From: Leucaena leucocephala
Taxonomy: Eukaryota > Streptophyta > Magnoliopsida > Fabales > Fabaceae
Direction: 5' to 3'
Length of the DNA stretch: 64,000 bases
Assembly (NCBI GenBank): GCA_037074615.1
Contig: CM073558.1
Location: 12,462,001-12,526,000 of the forward strand
Each line of letters starts with the position of its first letter. Positions within the stretch are counted from its first letter, which is position 1. Shown in pieces: positions 34,400 through 46,638 of the stretch. A program made the position numbers and the translations under genes. Under the pieces are notes generated by a model, which was given only the letters and a program-made list of their open reading frames with translations, ran no database searches and was not told the DNA's origin.

Positions 34400-36030
34400 C
34401 TAAGAAAAAAATGTAGGATATGCCTCCTTTATTCTTTCCTCTGCTTCCCATGTTATCTCATTATTAGTTAATCCTTTCCAAATCACCTTAACCAAAGAGA
34501 TTTACTTATTTTTCAACTGGTTGACCTTTCAATCCATAACTCATACTGGTCTAACTTCATAAGTAGGTCATCTTGCAGTGCAACATCATCCTGTTCAATC
34601 ACATGTGATGGATCTGGAACATACTTCTTCAACTGGGAAACATGGAATGCATCATGTATCTTACTGAGATTTAGAGGAAGAGCTAACTTGTAAGCTATCG
34701 ATCCTATTCTTGTGAGGATCTGGAATGGTCCAATGTATCGAGGATGTAACTTTATTAGCTTGATTGATCGTCCAACTCCTGTAGTTGGAGTTAACTTAAG
34801 AAACACATGTTCTCCTTCTTCAAACTCCAAGAGCTTCCTTCTAACATCAACATAACTTTTCTGTCTACTTTAAGCCATCAACAATCTTTTCTTAATCTTA
34901 CCAATCCATGCTATTGTTTGATCTACTATGTCAGGACCAAACATCCTTCTTTCACTCAACTCTAACTATCATAAGGGAGATTTACACTTACATCCACAAA
35001 GTACTACAAATGGGGCCATGTAAATACTAGCCTGATAACTATTGTTATAGGTAAATTCTATTAATGGCAGATGGACATCCCAACTCCCTTTAAAATCCAA
35101 AACACAGGCTCTCAACATGTCCTCTAGTGTGTGGATTGTTCTCTCAAATTGACTATCTGTTTGAGAATGATAAGATGCACTGAATCTTAGAGTAGTGTCC
35201 ATTCTTTATGCAAAGCTCACAAAAAATTTGACGTAAATTAAGGATCTCTATCAAATACAATACTTATTGGGACACCATGCAGTCTACAATCTTTTTTACA
35301 TACAACTTTGCTAGCTTCTCAAGAGAATTTTTCTTATTGATTGCCAAGAAATGAACTGACTTTGTCAACCTATCAATTACTACCCATATAGCATCATACT
35401 TAGTGGGAGTCATGAGTAGTCCTTCAACAAAATCCATGGTAAAACTATCTTATTTCCACTCAAGTATATCTAGTGGTTGTAACTTCTCTACTGTCCTTTG
35501 GTGCTTGACTTTCACTTTCTGACAAGTTAAACATTTTGACACGTAAGCCACAACATCCTTCTTAAATCCAGGCCACCAAAATAAACTTTTAACATCATGA
35601 TATATCTTGGTCATACCTGGATGTACTGTATATTGGTTTTATGTGCTTCATCTAAGATCTCTCTTAATCCTGTTGTGTTTGGAATATATGGTCTTCCCCT
35701 AAACCGTAGTAATCTATCCTGGGAGATTTCAAAATTTTTAGTTTCCCCTTTCTCCAGTTTGTCCTTAAAAATTACTGCGAGCTTATCTTGCTTTTGAGCT
35801 TCTTTTATCTCATATTCAATGAAAGCTCTAACCTGCATTCCTCCATAAGGATTTTTTGCTATCTGCATATGATATAAAGGACTCCTATATCTAACATCTT
35901 CTATTACTTCTAACTCTTTGATCATTAGACTTGCCACCTGCACCACCTTTATGCTTAAGGCATCAGCTACCACATTTGTTTTTCCTAGATAGTATTTAAT
36001 ATGAAATTTGTAATCCTTCAAAAATTCCAT
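34400..36030 (-). pseudogene. pol: B2 pol: integrase and chromodomain, degenerate
   Basis: Read on the minus strand from 36030, the end of RNase H (YYLGKTNVVADALS) leads into the integrase linker. Around 35500 is a zinc-binding C-x2-C (KCLTCQK), then MDFVEGLL...IWVVIDRLTKS with the first catalytic Asp and FDRDP with the second. At 35200-34969 HSQTDSQFERT holds the catalytic Glu. The C-terminal part (34830-34513) has FHVSQLKKY, usual in plant chromoviruses. After a frameshift, VKVIWKG and ITWEAEERIKEAYP (ending at 34400) match a chromodomain. Stops at several points make it non-functional. Chromodomains of this class are known to direct integration to heterochromatin. Confidence 0.88.
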
Positions 36031-36644
36031 CCATCATCTCATATTCAATTTTTTTTTATGTTGTAGATACTTCAGGCTTTTATGGTCACAGTACAATTCT
36101 ATGGTAGCTCCAAACAGATAATGTCTCCAAATCTTGAGAGCAAAAACTACTGCTACAAGCTCCAGATCATGAGTGGGATCATTTTCTTCATGTGGCTTTA
36201 ACTGTTGAGAAGCGTAGGCTACTACTCAACCCTACTATATTAATACACATCCCAACCCTTACTTGTTAGCATCAGTATAGCCTAAATAGGTATGAGTTGG
36301 GTCTGGAAAAATGAGCACTGGAGTCGTGGTTAATCTTTACTTTAATTCTTAAAAACTGGCCTCACACTTCTCATCCCACTTAAATTGCTGGTTCTTTCTG
36401 GTCAACCTGGTTAATGGCAAAGCAATTCGATAAAATTCCTTAATAAATCTTCTATAATACCCTACTAAGCCCATAAAATTTATAATCTCTATCACTATCC
36501 TTGGTTGTTCCTAGCTTAATACTACTTCAACTTTGCTAGGATCTACAGCTACCCCTTCATAGAATATGACATGATCAAGAAATCTGACTTCTTGAAGCCA
36601 AAACTCATATTTACTAAGCTTAGCATAGAGTTGTTTTTATTTAA
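36031..36644 (-). pseudogene. pol: B2 pol: RNase H and end of reverse transcriptase
   Basis: Conserved text includes the RT thumb segment QLYAKLSKYEFWLQ just left of the MITE, then the connection region, and RNase H text such as SQQLKPHEENDPTHDLELVA with the following W-HYL motif near 36120-36230. Frame breaks occur throughout. The MITE at 36645-37240 separates it from the catalytic half of RT. Confidence 0.82.
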
Positions 36645-37240
36645 GGGTTTGTTTGGTTGGGAGTTTTGGAGGGGAGGGGAGGGGAGGGGAGATTTTTTGT
36701 CTTTTTGTGGTCCCTTCCCCTCCCCTCCAAAAATGGGGGTTTTTAGAGGGGAGAGAAAATTTTTCACTTTTATGACCAAATTGCCCTTTATGTTTATTTA
36801 ATATTCCAATTGTACCCTTAAGCCTTTTTTGTATTTTTCTCACACCTAATTTTTTTTAATTGTTAAAATTTAATAAACATAATAAATTATTTATATATTA
36901 TATTAAAATATATAATAATTATATAATTAATAGGAAATAATATTAAAATTTTATCATATTTTTTATTTTTTTTAATTTTATTATATATATAAATGAGATA
37001 AAAAAATTAAGATTTATAAATTAAAAAAATAATAATTTTGATATGAATATTATAAATAAAGAGTGAATAAATTTAAATAACGAGATAAGGGTATATTTGT
37101 CAATTTCGAATTAACTCCCCTCCCTTCCCCTCCCCTTCTGAACTAAACAAAACACATCATTAATTAACCTCCCCTACCTTTCCCTACCCTCCCTTAAATT
37201 AACCTAACCTACCCTCCCCTCAGCTGAACCAAACAAAGCC
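36645..37240. mobile_element. PIF/Harbinger-like MITE in the B2 RT gene
   Basis: Terminal inverted repeats GGGTTTGTTTGGTT and AACCAAACAAAGCC flank 596 bp, with TAA on both sides (36642-36644 and 37241-37243). TIR style and the TAA duplication fit Tourist-like PIF/Harbinger elements. The interior is very AT-rich (36840-37090) and both ends carry runs of GGGGA or TCCCC. It splits RT right after the STLR segment. The short reading frames in it come from the G/C runs and are not genes. Confidence 0.85.
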
Positions 37241-37910
37241 TAAGAGTACTAAGAACAATTCTCAAATGCTTTTCATGCTCTTCTAAAGATCTGGAGTACA
37301 CCATAATATCATCAATGAAGACTTCAACAAATTGATCTAGGTAGGGCTTAAAGATTCTGTTCATGTAATCCATAAAAATTACAGGCGTATTTGTCAGACC
37401 AAAGGCCTTTACTAGAAATTCAAAATGACCATAACGAGTCTTAAAAGCAGTCTTTAAAATGTCATCTGCTTTAATCCTGAGTTGATGGTATCCTGATCTC
37501 AAATCAATCTTGGAGAATAAACTTGCTCCAGGCAACTGGTCCAATAGATCATAAATCTAGGGAAGAGGGTACTTATTAACAGTTATCTTATTCAATTCCC
37601 TATAATCAATACGTAGTCTTAGACTACCACCCATGTTTTTAACAAATAACACTGGAGTACCCCAAGGAAATACACTGGGTCAGATGAAACCCTTTTCTAA
37701 AATTTCCTCAATATGTTTCTTTAATTCAATCATCTCATTGGGAGCCATACGATATGGGGCTTTGGACACTGGTCTAGCTCCCGGCATAATGTCAATTGCA
37801 AACTCTACTTCTCGTTCAAGGGGTAATCCTTGAATCTCCTTTGGAAAAATGTCATGAAATTTTATCTCAATCTCTTCTTCTACTTCTGTTTGAACAGAAA
37901 AGAAGACCAT
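37241..37910 (-). pseudogene. pol: B2 pol: reverse transcriptase catalytic part
   Basis: The pre-RT linker (FPKEIQGLPLEREVEFAIDI...SKAPYRMAP, 37910-37680) leads to RIDYRELNKITVNKYPLP near 37600, then FSKIDLRSGYHQLRI and TAFKTRYGHFEFLV. The catalytic loop reads VFIDDIMVYS, with IDD in place of the usual VDD. An in-frame stop falls near 37560. It would copy element RNA into DNA if intact. Confidence 0.9.
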
Positions 37911-38320
37911 ATATCCTTGAAATCCTTTTTACATATATTTATCTACTTGAGCCTCTATTGTAAAATTCAGCCTCACTACTGAATTCATGTCTGTGGCTTT
38001 TGGACAAAGAACTGGAGTCTTGTTCTTATAGTCCAGCATCACATTATTGGCAGATAACTTGTTCAGTCTAATAATGACATCGATCTCGTGGAAAGGCATA
38101 CATATCAAGTCTAGACTAGTACAATAATGCTCATATCGAATAACACTATTTAGGCAAACATCGGATGTAACTACTCTAGCCTTTATAGGGGTTGTCACAC
38201 ATATGGCATAATGTAACTTGCTAATTGTAAGGCCTAGACGTTTAGCACATTCATAGGAAACAAAGGAATGACTTGCACCCCAATCAAGCATAGCAATCAC
38301 ATATGATTATTGAGATAGAC
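37911..38320 (-). pseudogene. pro: B2 pro: retropepsin-like protease, degenerate
   Basis: The 38300-37929 stretch begins MIAMLDWGASHSFVS. Retropepsins of this lineage have D-S-G-A at the active site, so the Ser position is now Trp. The flap and C-terminal text (MLDYKNKTPVLC) are typical of plant gypsy proteases. It would cleave the gag-pol polyprotein. Confidence 0.82.
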
Positions 38321-38429
38321 GGTACATTGTATCATCTCGGGTGACTTATGATCATCTTCCCTTGTGAGTGCAAACACTCGACCTTGAGTTCATGGCCTTT
38401 GATTATCCACTACTTGAGCACAGTTTCTA

Positions 38430-39524
38430 AAAAAATTCCAGGTTTTCCACATGTATAACAGAGATTCTATCCCCTCAAGCATGGCCTATCACCATGATTA
38501 TTTTTGCACTTGCCACACACTCAAAACCTTGAGTCTCTATTGCCTATATTGCCTTGAAAGTTCCCTCAAGTAGGCCTTCTATTTTGCCACTACCTCTTCC
38601 TCTTCTTATAATAGCCACCACCACTGGCCACATGTAGACTCTGACTGGTCCTTTCGGGAATAGCATTCCCTCTGCTCACTAGTTTAAATAACATTCAATG
38701 ATTCAGACCATTTTCAATTATTGGACATGTCTCCACTGTTTTGTTGAACTGGTTATATTGCTGAGGAGTCATCTTCTCTTTCAAGGTAACATTCAGTCCT
38801 CTAATCATCCTTTCTATCATCCAGCGCTCATCGTCCACTTGCCAAAGATAAGTGGAGTATTGAGAAAGACGAATAAACTTAGCTATGTAATCATCAAAAG
38901 ACTCCTTCTCTCCTATCCTCAGTACAAGGAATTTAGCTTCTCACTTGTCATGTACTGACTGCAGAAAATACTTCTCATAGAATTGCTCAAGAAACACTTC
39001 CCATGTAATAGGAATTTTTCTAGCTTGTAGTAATAGTTCTATGTTCTTCCATCATCAGTATGCATCCCTTTCTAACTGATAAATGGCCATCTAGGCTTTA
39101 CTTTTAGATGGACAATCGAGCACTTTGAAAATCTTCTCCAGCGTACTAATCCAACCTTCTACTCTTTGAACATCAAATGTCCCCTCCAATGTTGGAGGAC
39201 TATGCTTATAGAACTTAGTCACCCACTGCTGAATACTAGTCGAATCAACCACCTATCTAGTCTTCCTAGGTGACTCTGTCGGCTACTACACCATTTCTGG
39301 TTATATATCAGCTACGCCTGTAGACTCTAGATGCCTTAGATTTTCTATAGCCTCTGCTACTGCTGCTGCTATGGCAGTATTCTCTCTGAGTCACTTCTCG
39401 CTTGAGTTGCTCGTATCTCCTCAATCACCTTTTGCTGTTGCTCTAGACATTCTAGGATTAGGTAATTAATATCCCCAGGGTTCTGTGGTTCTCTTGAGGA
39501 AACAGTCCTTCTCATTCGTACCAT
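38430..39524 (-). pseudogene. gag: B2 gag with zinc-knuckle remnant
   Basis: The ATG at 39524 opens MVRMRRTVSSREPQNPGDIN, then LILECLEQQQK, homologous to the B1 gag start. The gag domain covers roughly 39250-38780. Near 38540-38430 are two Cys/His clusters, CGKCKNNHGDRPC and a second beginning CYTCGKPG whose later ligands are lost. The paired arrangement is seen in Tekay/Del-type chromovirus gag. Stops are spread through the gene. The upstream neighbour is the pre-gag frame ending at 39711. Confidence 0.85.
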
Positions 39525-39710
39525 TTTATTTTACTATCTAAATATGAGAGGAATATAATAATTAATATAATTTATATTTCATTCAAAACATGGTATACAA
39601 CATGTTTAGTAATATTACATAGATCTTTCATACATAACTTAAGTACATATACAACATCAGCATTCATAAGTACATAGACAAGATTATCATTTATTGGTAC
39701 AATCATTACA

Positions 39711-40589
39711 CTACACTTTCTTATAAGTGAATATGATGAACTCTTCTACCATAAACATCCAATCTGGGATGCTCTCATATGGTTCTTCCTCAAAATGCTG
39801 ATCCAATCCTACTCTCCAAGTCTTAGTGAGAGGTAAGATATCATCCATAATATTGGTCCAGTCTCTAAGAGTAAGAGTGTTTAAATCAAAAGCTTGACAA
39901 ACCTCCCATACTCTGGTTATAAAATCTATGTACATCCTGTAGTCTTGTTCTACCTCCTTGACCAAAAGTTATCCTAGGTCATATAACTGCCTCACTAACT
40001 CCAAAGTTTTCTCAAACTGCTCCTCATTCATATTTCTTCCTAGTACTAGCTCTATGCTTTGTTTGTCCAGGTGTATTACCACAATCGATGTCTTTGATTT
40101 ACTAGGACCTTGGATATCAGTATGATTTGGTACTTGACTAGGTCCTAGAATATCTATAACAACAGGCTATCTAGGTGTGTGTTATGTGATACCCATAACA
40201 TAGGAATGGAATTCATCAGACTGTACTGACTGAGGGTATACTATATCTCCTTCATCCCTCCGGACAGTATCAACTTCCACACTAGGGTCTACAACATCTT
40301 GAGGTACAATATTTAAAGAAGAAGCTAGAATAGGTCTAGGTTCCTCTGATTTACGATCATCTGATGTACTATCCATATCATTAGACCCTACTGAAGAACT
40401 ATCTGATCTATCTAACTCAGAGTCACTAGAATCTAGAACATGGATTATTAGATGGAGCCAATAGTCAGGATCATTCTCTATCATAAAGACCTCATCTGAG
40501 TTCAACCCTGACTTATATGAACTAAAGACTTCTGGAATAGGGTCTCCTTGGTTCACTGTAGTTTCTTACCAAGTCTTATGTTTAGTCAT
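39711..40589 (-). pseudogene. B2 pre-gag reading frame
   Basis: The frame starts at ATG 40589, seven nt after the acceptor motif TTATTGCAG|G, and runs to a stop at 39711, about 290 codons with a few breaks. It begins MTKHKT, then ETTVNQGDPIPE. The first half is acidic and Ser/Asp-rich (SSDSELDRSDSSS). The second half matches B1: an isoleucine/leucine-rich start (VVIHLDKQSIEL), predicted helices (EQFEKTLELVRQLYDLG, QDYRMYIDFITRV), then LRDWTNIMDDILPLT and ESIPDWMFMVEEF. No zinc knuckle or enzyme motif. Family unknown to me. Confidence 0.72.
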
Positions 40590-40596
40590 CTTGGTC

Positions 40597-40598
40597 CT
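40597..40598 (-). other. Splice-acceptor motif of B2 leader
   Basis: The minus strand reads CTAAGTTAGTTATTGCAG|G with AG at 40598-40597. The matching donor is lost because the 5' LTR is truncated. Confidence 0.55.
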
Positions 40599-40692
40599 GC
40601 AATAACTAACTTAGTGTCAATTATAAAGATGTTCAATTATGTATCAGTCTATAACTAATCTATTAAGAGCAATTCCTAAGCCAGAATCCTTT

Positions 40693-40705
40693 GCTCTAAT
40701 AGCCA
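40693..40705 (-). other. Mutated primer-binding site of B2
   Basis: gctctaatagcca differs from gctctgatacca by a substitution and an inserted base. The adjacent LTR end is TGTCGTATCC. Confidence 0.75.
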
Positions 40706-40707
40706 AA

Positions 40708-41535
40708 TGTCGTATCCTTATTTTCAACCTCAATTATACTTAATTGAAAGTCATTTGAATCAATTACATAACATTTTGCTTTAGAAATATGCATTTTCAA
40801 AAGATTTCTTCTCAGGTACTGTTAATGGTTACTATTCATTTTGTAATCCAGAACATATACCTAACTTTGAAACTTCATAATTAAATCAAAAAGATTGAAA
40901 TAGGGTAGTTCCAATTTCTAATGAAATCTCCTTCATTTAACTTTGAAGGAAAAATATAAAATTGAGGTTTCATTGTCCAAATGAAATCAGTTTATTCGTT
41001 GAAAACACTATTCATTTAGTAAATCTGGAAGTTCTAGTTTCTTTGCCTTGATTTCAAAAATTCATTTCTCTTTGGTTACTTGGCCAAATGAAACGTGTTA
41101 CCTATGGATGTAATACACCATATGTGTTCTTTTAGTCCATAAAAGTTCATAGAAAAAATCGTTCATTTACTATATTAAATTAACGTTGGAACGTTACTGC
41201 CTCCAGTTGCTGACTTTATCTCAATTTTAGATTTTTCTCCAACTTAGAAAAATCATAGTAAATTGAATACTTAACCAATTTAGGCTTTATTGGTGTCCAT
41301 TTAAAGCTCTATATCTTAGCTATTACCATACCAAATTTCAAGTCCAGAATCATTGGTTAATTGTCGTTATAAGGTTACTGCCTCATATGAAAAACATACC
41401 ATATCATACTAGATATCCCATGAAGTCATCATCATAGTGCCAAGTGATCAACATAACTTATTACACAAGTTCAACCATCTATATTTACCCTTTTTCCTTG
41501 AGATGTTCCAGCACCTATAACATGGTTATGCATTT
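40708..41535 (-). mobile_element. B2 5' LTR, truncated
   Basis: About 830 bp of the LTR terminus match the start of the solo B LTR (46639 onward). It breaks near 41535, where A-type text begins. Confidence 0.83.
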
Positions 41536-43315
41536 CATTTCATTTGCTAGCTTATAACTTTGTTAACTTTTAAGAAATCTCTTATAAATTTTACTTTCAA
41601 ATCCATTTCATTTGGACTTGACATAAGGGTTCTAGTCTCTTACTGTTTATAACCCTTTGTAACTTTTCATAACTCTTTCTATCATTTTACATAACTCTAA
41701 CATATATGCCAAATTTCTATGGCATTTATACCGTTTTCTATCACTTCCCAGGGGGTCACCCATAATTAGCTACTATTGCCTGAGCATGCTTAACTGGAAA
41801 ATGCATATAAGAATATGAAGTACTGGTGCTACTAGGCTCCAACCCTGGTACTTTATTATGTTAGAGCCTTCTCATACTATCTTTCTTGGGTATGTTTGGC
41901 CTCTAATCTCTTTATCCTCATATGGTGGATCTATTTGTCTCTCATTCTTATTCTCTATAATCTCATCTTAGAGATTTCTCTGTTCTTACTTGACCGATTC
42001 TCATATCTTTTGAGATATTATCATAAATTCTTAGTACTCAGGATTAACAACTTTAACTTTGATCACTTAGTTCCTATTGTGTGTAGGAAGATTATGAGTT
42101 TAGTCCCTAATAGTAATAAGGCTATATGAAATTAATATAATGGGTACTCTCTCTGTTATGAGTTAACTAACTTGTGAAGCTTCTATACCTTAACTTTTTC
42201 CTTGGTATTCGTCCTTCCAAATAAATAATGTACTTATGGCTCATTACTTTCTTTCTCTAGGCTAGGTCTACTTTGATCCTCGGCATCTACTGCAATTAAT
42301 TGTAAGCCTCTTCAGGATCTAACTGTTACCCTGAAATTATATTTCATATGAGCCATACTAGGATCTAACTGTAATCCTCTAGAATTTACTGCGATTTCGT
42401 TATATTGACAAAGTTACAAGGTTAGCCACTTTCACTTAGTTGCTAACTCAATAGATAATTCCCCAAAAATGATCACATAAGCCAATATTATCTATTAGGA
42501 CTTTACTTATTTCCTCTATCACTCAAGAATTTCTCATATCATTCCTATCTTTCATAACTTTACTATGTCCATTACTATAGAGAGCTATATAGGCTCTACA
42601 ATGCATATATTCATCATAATCTGTTCATTCTCTTGGCTTTAGCTCAAGAGTAATCTAAATCTATTGCAAAAATGTTAACTTCTATTGCATAGACACTGCT
42701 CCCTCTCAGAGCTACATCATCTTTCATAATTGCATCTCATTTCATGTTCATGGTACATCATTCATGTATCTTATCACTACTGAAGGGATATGTCCTGAGT
42801 ACTACAATTATATGTCTATAGATTTATCACTAGCATTCATCCTTAATCTCATTTATTGCTTCTCTGTTGCTTTATATTGTGTATCTGTCTATCATCCCTA
42901 CTATGGTATTGAGGAACTGTAGATAAACTGACTACTATTGATCTATACTTTTGTCCATGCCTTAACCTAGACTGAGTAATTCACTCTCCACAGCTTTCTT
43001 GAGACTGTTATAGTCAACATTATCTATCTTTAGCAAAGAAGGCTGGGGTTGGCTAGGACCAGGAATATCATATTGATCTTTCTCTATAAAATAACATATG
43101 CCTGGACTTTGAGAATGGACAGAGACTGTCATGGACTTTGACTAGATTTTTGGATTAAGGGACTATTGTATATTACTCATAGAATATCTATCCTCAAACT
43201 CTGGTGAGGAAGGACTAATATCTAGTCTACCTGTAATCCAATACCAGTGCTTAGCTTCCTCAGCCATAGATTGTTCTCTTATAGGAGGAATATGACTTAC
43301 ATTAGGTTTAGAAGG
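41536..43315 (-). mobile_element. A-type internal fragment
   Basis: Collinear with about 3680-6670 of A1 with large deletions. It includes the 5S-derived segment and the GATC repeat cluster (about 42260-42400), and ends in the pre-gag remnant (EEAKHWYWI at about 43250). The leader and PBS are missing: it meets an LTR terminus directly at 43316. Confidence 0.8.
41743..41851 (-). pseudogene. 5S rRNA-derived segment, third copy
   Basis: The minus strand carries GTTAAGCATGCTCAGGCAAT and ATGGGTGACCCCCTGGG in 5S order. It is more decayed in the 5' part than A1 or A2. Confidence 0.85.
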
Positions 43316-45325
43316 TGTAACATCCCTACTTTTATACATCTTAGGGACCATTCAGTAGCATTTAGAACTACTTACAAGACATTGGAAGTCCATTAACCTA
43401 ATCTAGAATTTTACTCTTTCTCGGGTTACTGTTCATATGGTATCCCAGATTACGTAACAAACTTCAAAAATTCATAATTAATTCTAGAAAAATTGAAATA
43501 AAGTGGTTCAAAAAGATATATGAATATAACATCTTAAAATTTAAGGGAAAATAATTTCCTGACCAAATGACTAGCCAATTAATACAGTTTATTCGTTAAT
43601 ATGTACTATTTATTTGGTCAAAAACTCTTGAAACAAATTCTAGTCCCTTATTTTAGAAATTCATTTCTCTTCTTATACACATCCAAATGAAATGTTCTAC
43701 CTATGCACTTAAAGCTATGGATGTGTGCTACATGATCATAAAATTTTGTGAACTAATTCTTAACTTCCTAGGTCAAACTGAAGCCACAACAAAACTGCTT
43801 TAGGACCTATGTTTTTATCATTTCAGTTTCTTTTCTTTCATTTCCAATAATTGTATAAGCATGCACAAGGCATCAAATAAGCTTCTCAACATTCATATAC
43901 ATCATGTACTTATGCCATAAGTATTGCAATAGTTTTATCACATAAATGGATACCTTACATGGCATTTACATACATATAGTATATGCTAAAATCTCAATAC
44001 TTCACTTCCTTTCTTCCATTCTTTAGCTCTTTTACATGCATACATTTTCTTCATGCTTGACCTAAATTTTTTGTTTATGGGAGAGTGAGATTCTAGGGAA
44101 TCTCAGTAGCAAACATTACTACTTAAATATGCAAGATGGATGCTAATGCATGATATGTAATTTTATTAAACTTTCTTTGATTAGTAACATGCTATCATAC
44201 TATATACTCTTACATAAAGTGCAATGGCCATGGAAAACATGTTATTCACAATACATTCAACATCATTAATCATGTCACAACATCATTCAAATATCATATA
44301 CATGTCAACACATAAGCATACCACATCAAGCACATAAAGAGGTAAGTTCACTACCTTGCACTCAAGCTTTTCTCTTGACCTTTAGCCCTTGCTCCCTAGC
44401 TTTCCAACAATAAAGCCTTTATGTCCATCACTTCCCAACATATTCTTGGATGTTTCATGGTCCTAAACACATTCATATTCATCACATAACTCATTAGGAC
44501 TCATGAACTCAAACAATGTTCAAGACTAACTTTGTTACACTTTATTGTCATAACTTTCTCTAATTTTCACTAATCCACTTGGCTCTTAAACCAATTGATG
44601 TCTTGACTTTACCCAACACAATTTCATATTTTGAATCCATTTATGAGCTTAGAATCATGAAATTCCAGCTCCTTCATGCCCTGTTGTATAGAACTGAACA
44701 TAAGCATACAATTCTTTCAAAAATTATCATTTTGATTCTAATGCTTTCCATACTTGTTTCTCCACTTTACCCCATACAACTTTTCATTTTAAAACCATTG
44801 GAACCATAAAAAATTATGAAATTCTAATTACTGTTCATATGAGTGAACAGTAACTGTAAGGAATATTAAACACTACAACCTTGAGATTTTAATGTTTCCA
44901 AGGTTCAAAACCTTTCCAATCCCACACAAAATCATCATATAAACTCAATGGAAGCATTAAATCATTGAAATTCCATTTCCTTCCCTCATGAACAGTGCAG
45001 ATAGAACAGATTTACTCTTGGCAAAGTCATGAATATCAACTTGATTCAATAACCAATCACTTAACTAGCTTGTTTAAGCTTCAATCATATGTTTCTAACT
45101 TTAATTTCTTCTTTCCCCTTTCATCTAAGGTTTTTGGGCAGCACCACCTCTTAGAGAAAACTCATCTTTTTCCCATAAAAACCCTAAGTTCAAGCTTCCA
45201 AATCAAAGGAAAATAAGCTAGGAGAGATTGCTTACCTTTAATCTCTAGCTTGCTTGAACTTTGGAACCTTAAATCTTCTTTGTCTTGGCTTGAGTTTTGA
45301 TTTTGCAAGAGTTTTTCCAAGGCCA
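43316..45325 (-). mobile_element. A LTR, truncated in the leader
   Basis: It starts at TGTAACATCC and follows the A LTR through the donor motif (AAAG|GTAAGC at 45234-45236). It breaks near 45325 before the TATA box, so U3 is missing. Confidence 0.87.
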
Positions 45326-45404
45326 TCATGCTATATACTCTTACATAAAGTGCATATAGTGTAAGAGTATATATGCCCTTAGGGTCAATATAGTGTAAGA
45401 GTTT
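45326..45404. other. Scrambled junction of LTR pieces
   Basis: Short A-LTR text (ccatcatgctatatactctt) is followed by tagtgtaagagt repeated around a snippet of U3 (gcccttagggtcaatatag). It looks like a filler-type repair junction. Confidence 0.5.
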
Positions 45405-46404
45405 GGTATGGAAAGATTTCTCTTGGTTTTAAGTGATTTAATGGAAACATCTCTTCCATAATGGTTGCTGGAGGTGCATCCATATTATGGAGAAATTATC
45501 CAATTTATGTTATGTATAAGTTAGATTAGCTTAAACAAGCTAAAGTCAAGTGGAAATAGCATGGGAATTTAAGTATACATGCAATTAGGGTTTTAGTTTG
45601 ACTTATTCCATTGGATGGATCACTATTCATATGTAAGAATTTCATGATTTTGACGCTTCCAATAGGTTTAAAATGGAAAATTGTTTGGGATAAAGTATAG
45701 AAACCAGTATTGGAAGTATTGGAATCGAAATGAGAATTTTAGGAAAACATGGAGGGTATGTTTTGTTCTATATAGTAGGTTAAGAAGGAAATTGAATCTT
45801 CAAATTCTAACCTCATATCTGAATTATACATGAAAAATTATGTCGCAATGGATCATGAGATTTTATTTTAGAAAGATAGAAGTATAAGACATAAAATAGA
45901 GAAAGAAAGGGAACTAGTGAAAAACCTAGTCTTAGATTAGTATTGCAATCAAGTTGTTCCTTGTAATACTTTGTAATGGCTAGGTTTTGATATTTGTATG
46001 AAAGGAAGATCACTTCAAGAGGATCTTGTCAAGGATTGTATCAGAGGTAGCAAGAATACCTAACTATAATGTTGTACTTGTTTGATTATATGCTTGCTTG
46101 TTCATTGTGATGTTTGTTGAGCTTTAGATGATGTTATGATGATTATGATGATGAATGAATGGATGAAACTCTTTGCTATATATGTCATGACAATATGCAT
46201 GTTAAAGATTGCTTAAATATAGTCATGAAGTAGCCACCATATCATCATAACATATTAGGTATTTAGTCAAGCATGCATAATATTATAGTTTGTATGGCTT
46301 GCTATTGGGATTTCAATAAAATCTCATTCCTTCCATATGAATAACTATGTTTTAGGTGCTAGACCCTCAATGGGAAAAGGTTGAATATGAATAACTATGT
46401 TTTA
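45405..46404 (+). mobile_element. B LTR fragment, plus orientation
   Basis: It matches the reverse complement of the B LTR downstream of the donor (equivalent to 58935-59890). A short duplication of ttgaatatgaataactatgt lies at its right edge. Confidence 0.75.
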
Positions 46405-46638
46405 GTGGAAAACCTATAGACATATGATTACAGTACTCAGGATGTATCACTTCAATAGGGATGAGATACATGAATGATTTACCATAAACATGGAATGAAA
46501 TGAGACACAGTTATGAAAGATGATGCAGCTCTAAGATGGAGCAGTGTCTATCTGATGAAAGTTAACATACTCGCAATGGAGCTAAATTGCTCTTGCAATA
46601 AAGTCATATTGCTCTTGATATAGAGCCAGGAGAATGGA
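46405..46638 (+). mobile_element. A-like internal region, plus strand, left part
   Basis: This is the inverted counterpart of about 26870-27020 of A2 (tactgaagggatatatcctg reversed). It is interrupted by the solo B LTR and resumes at 49853. Confidence 0.75.
46634..46638. repeat. Target-site duplication of solo B LTR, left
   Basis: ATGGA, repeated at 49848-49852. Confidence 0.88.

Noticed and set aside
36571..36843. Three overlapping reading frames rich in Gly/Lys/Pro/Ser
   Set aside because: They are translations of the GGGGA runs of the MITE and of the broken RT gene in wrong frames.
34513..39524. B2 as an active autonomous element
   Set aside because: Stops and frame breaks occur in every domain, the protease active site is changed, a MITE splits RT, and both LTRs are truncated.
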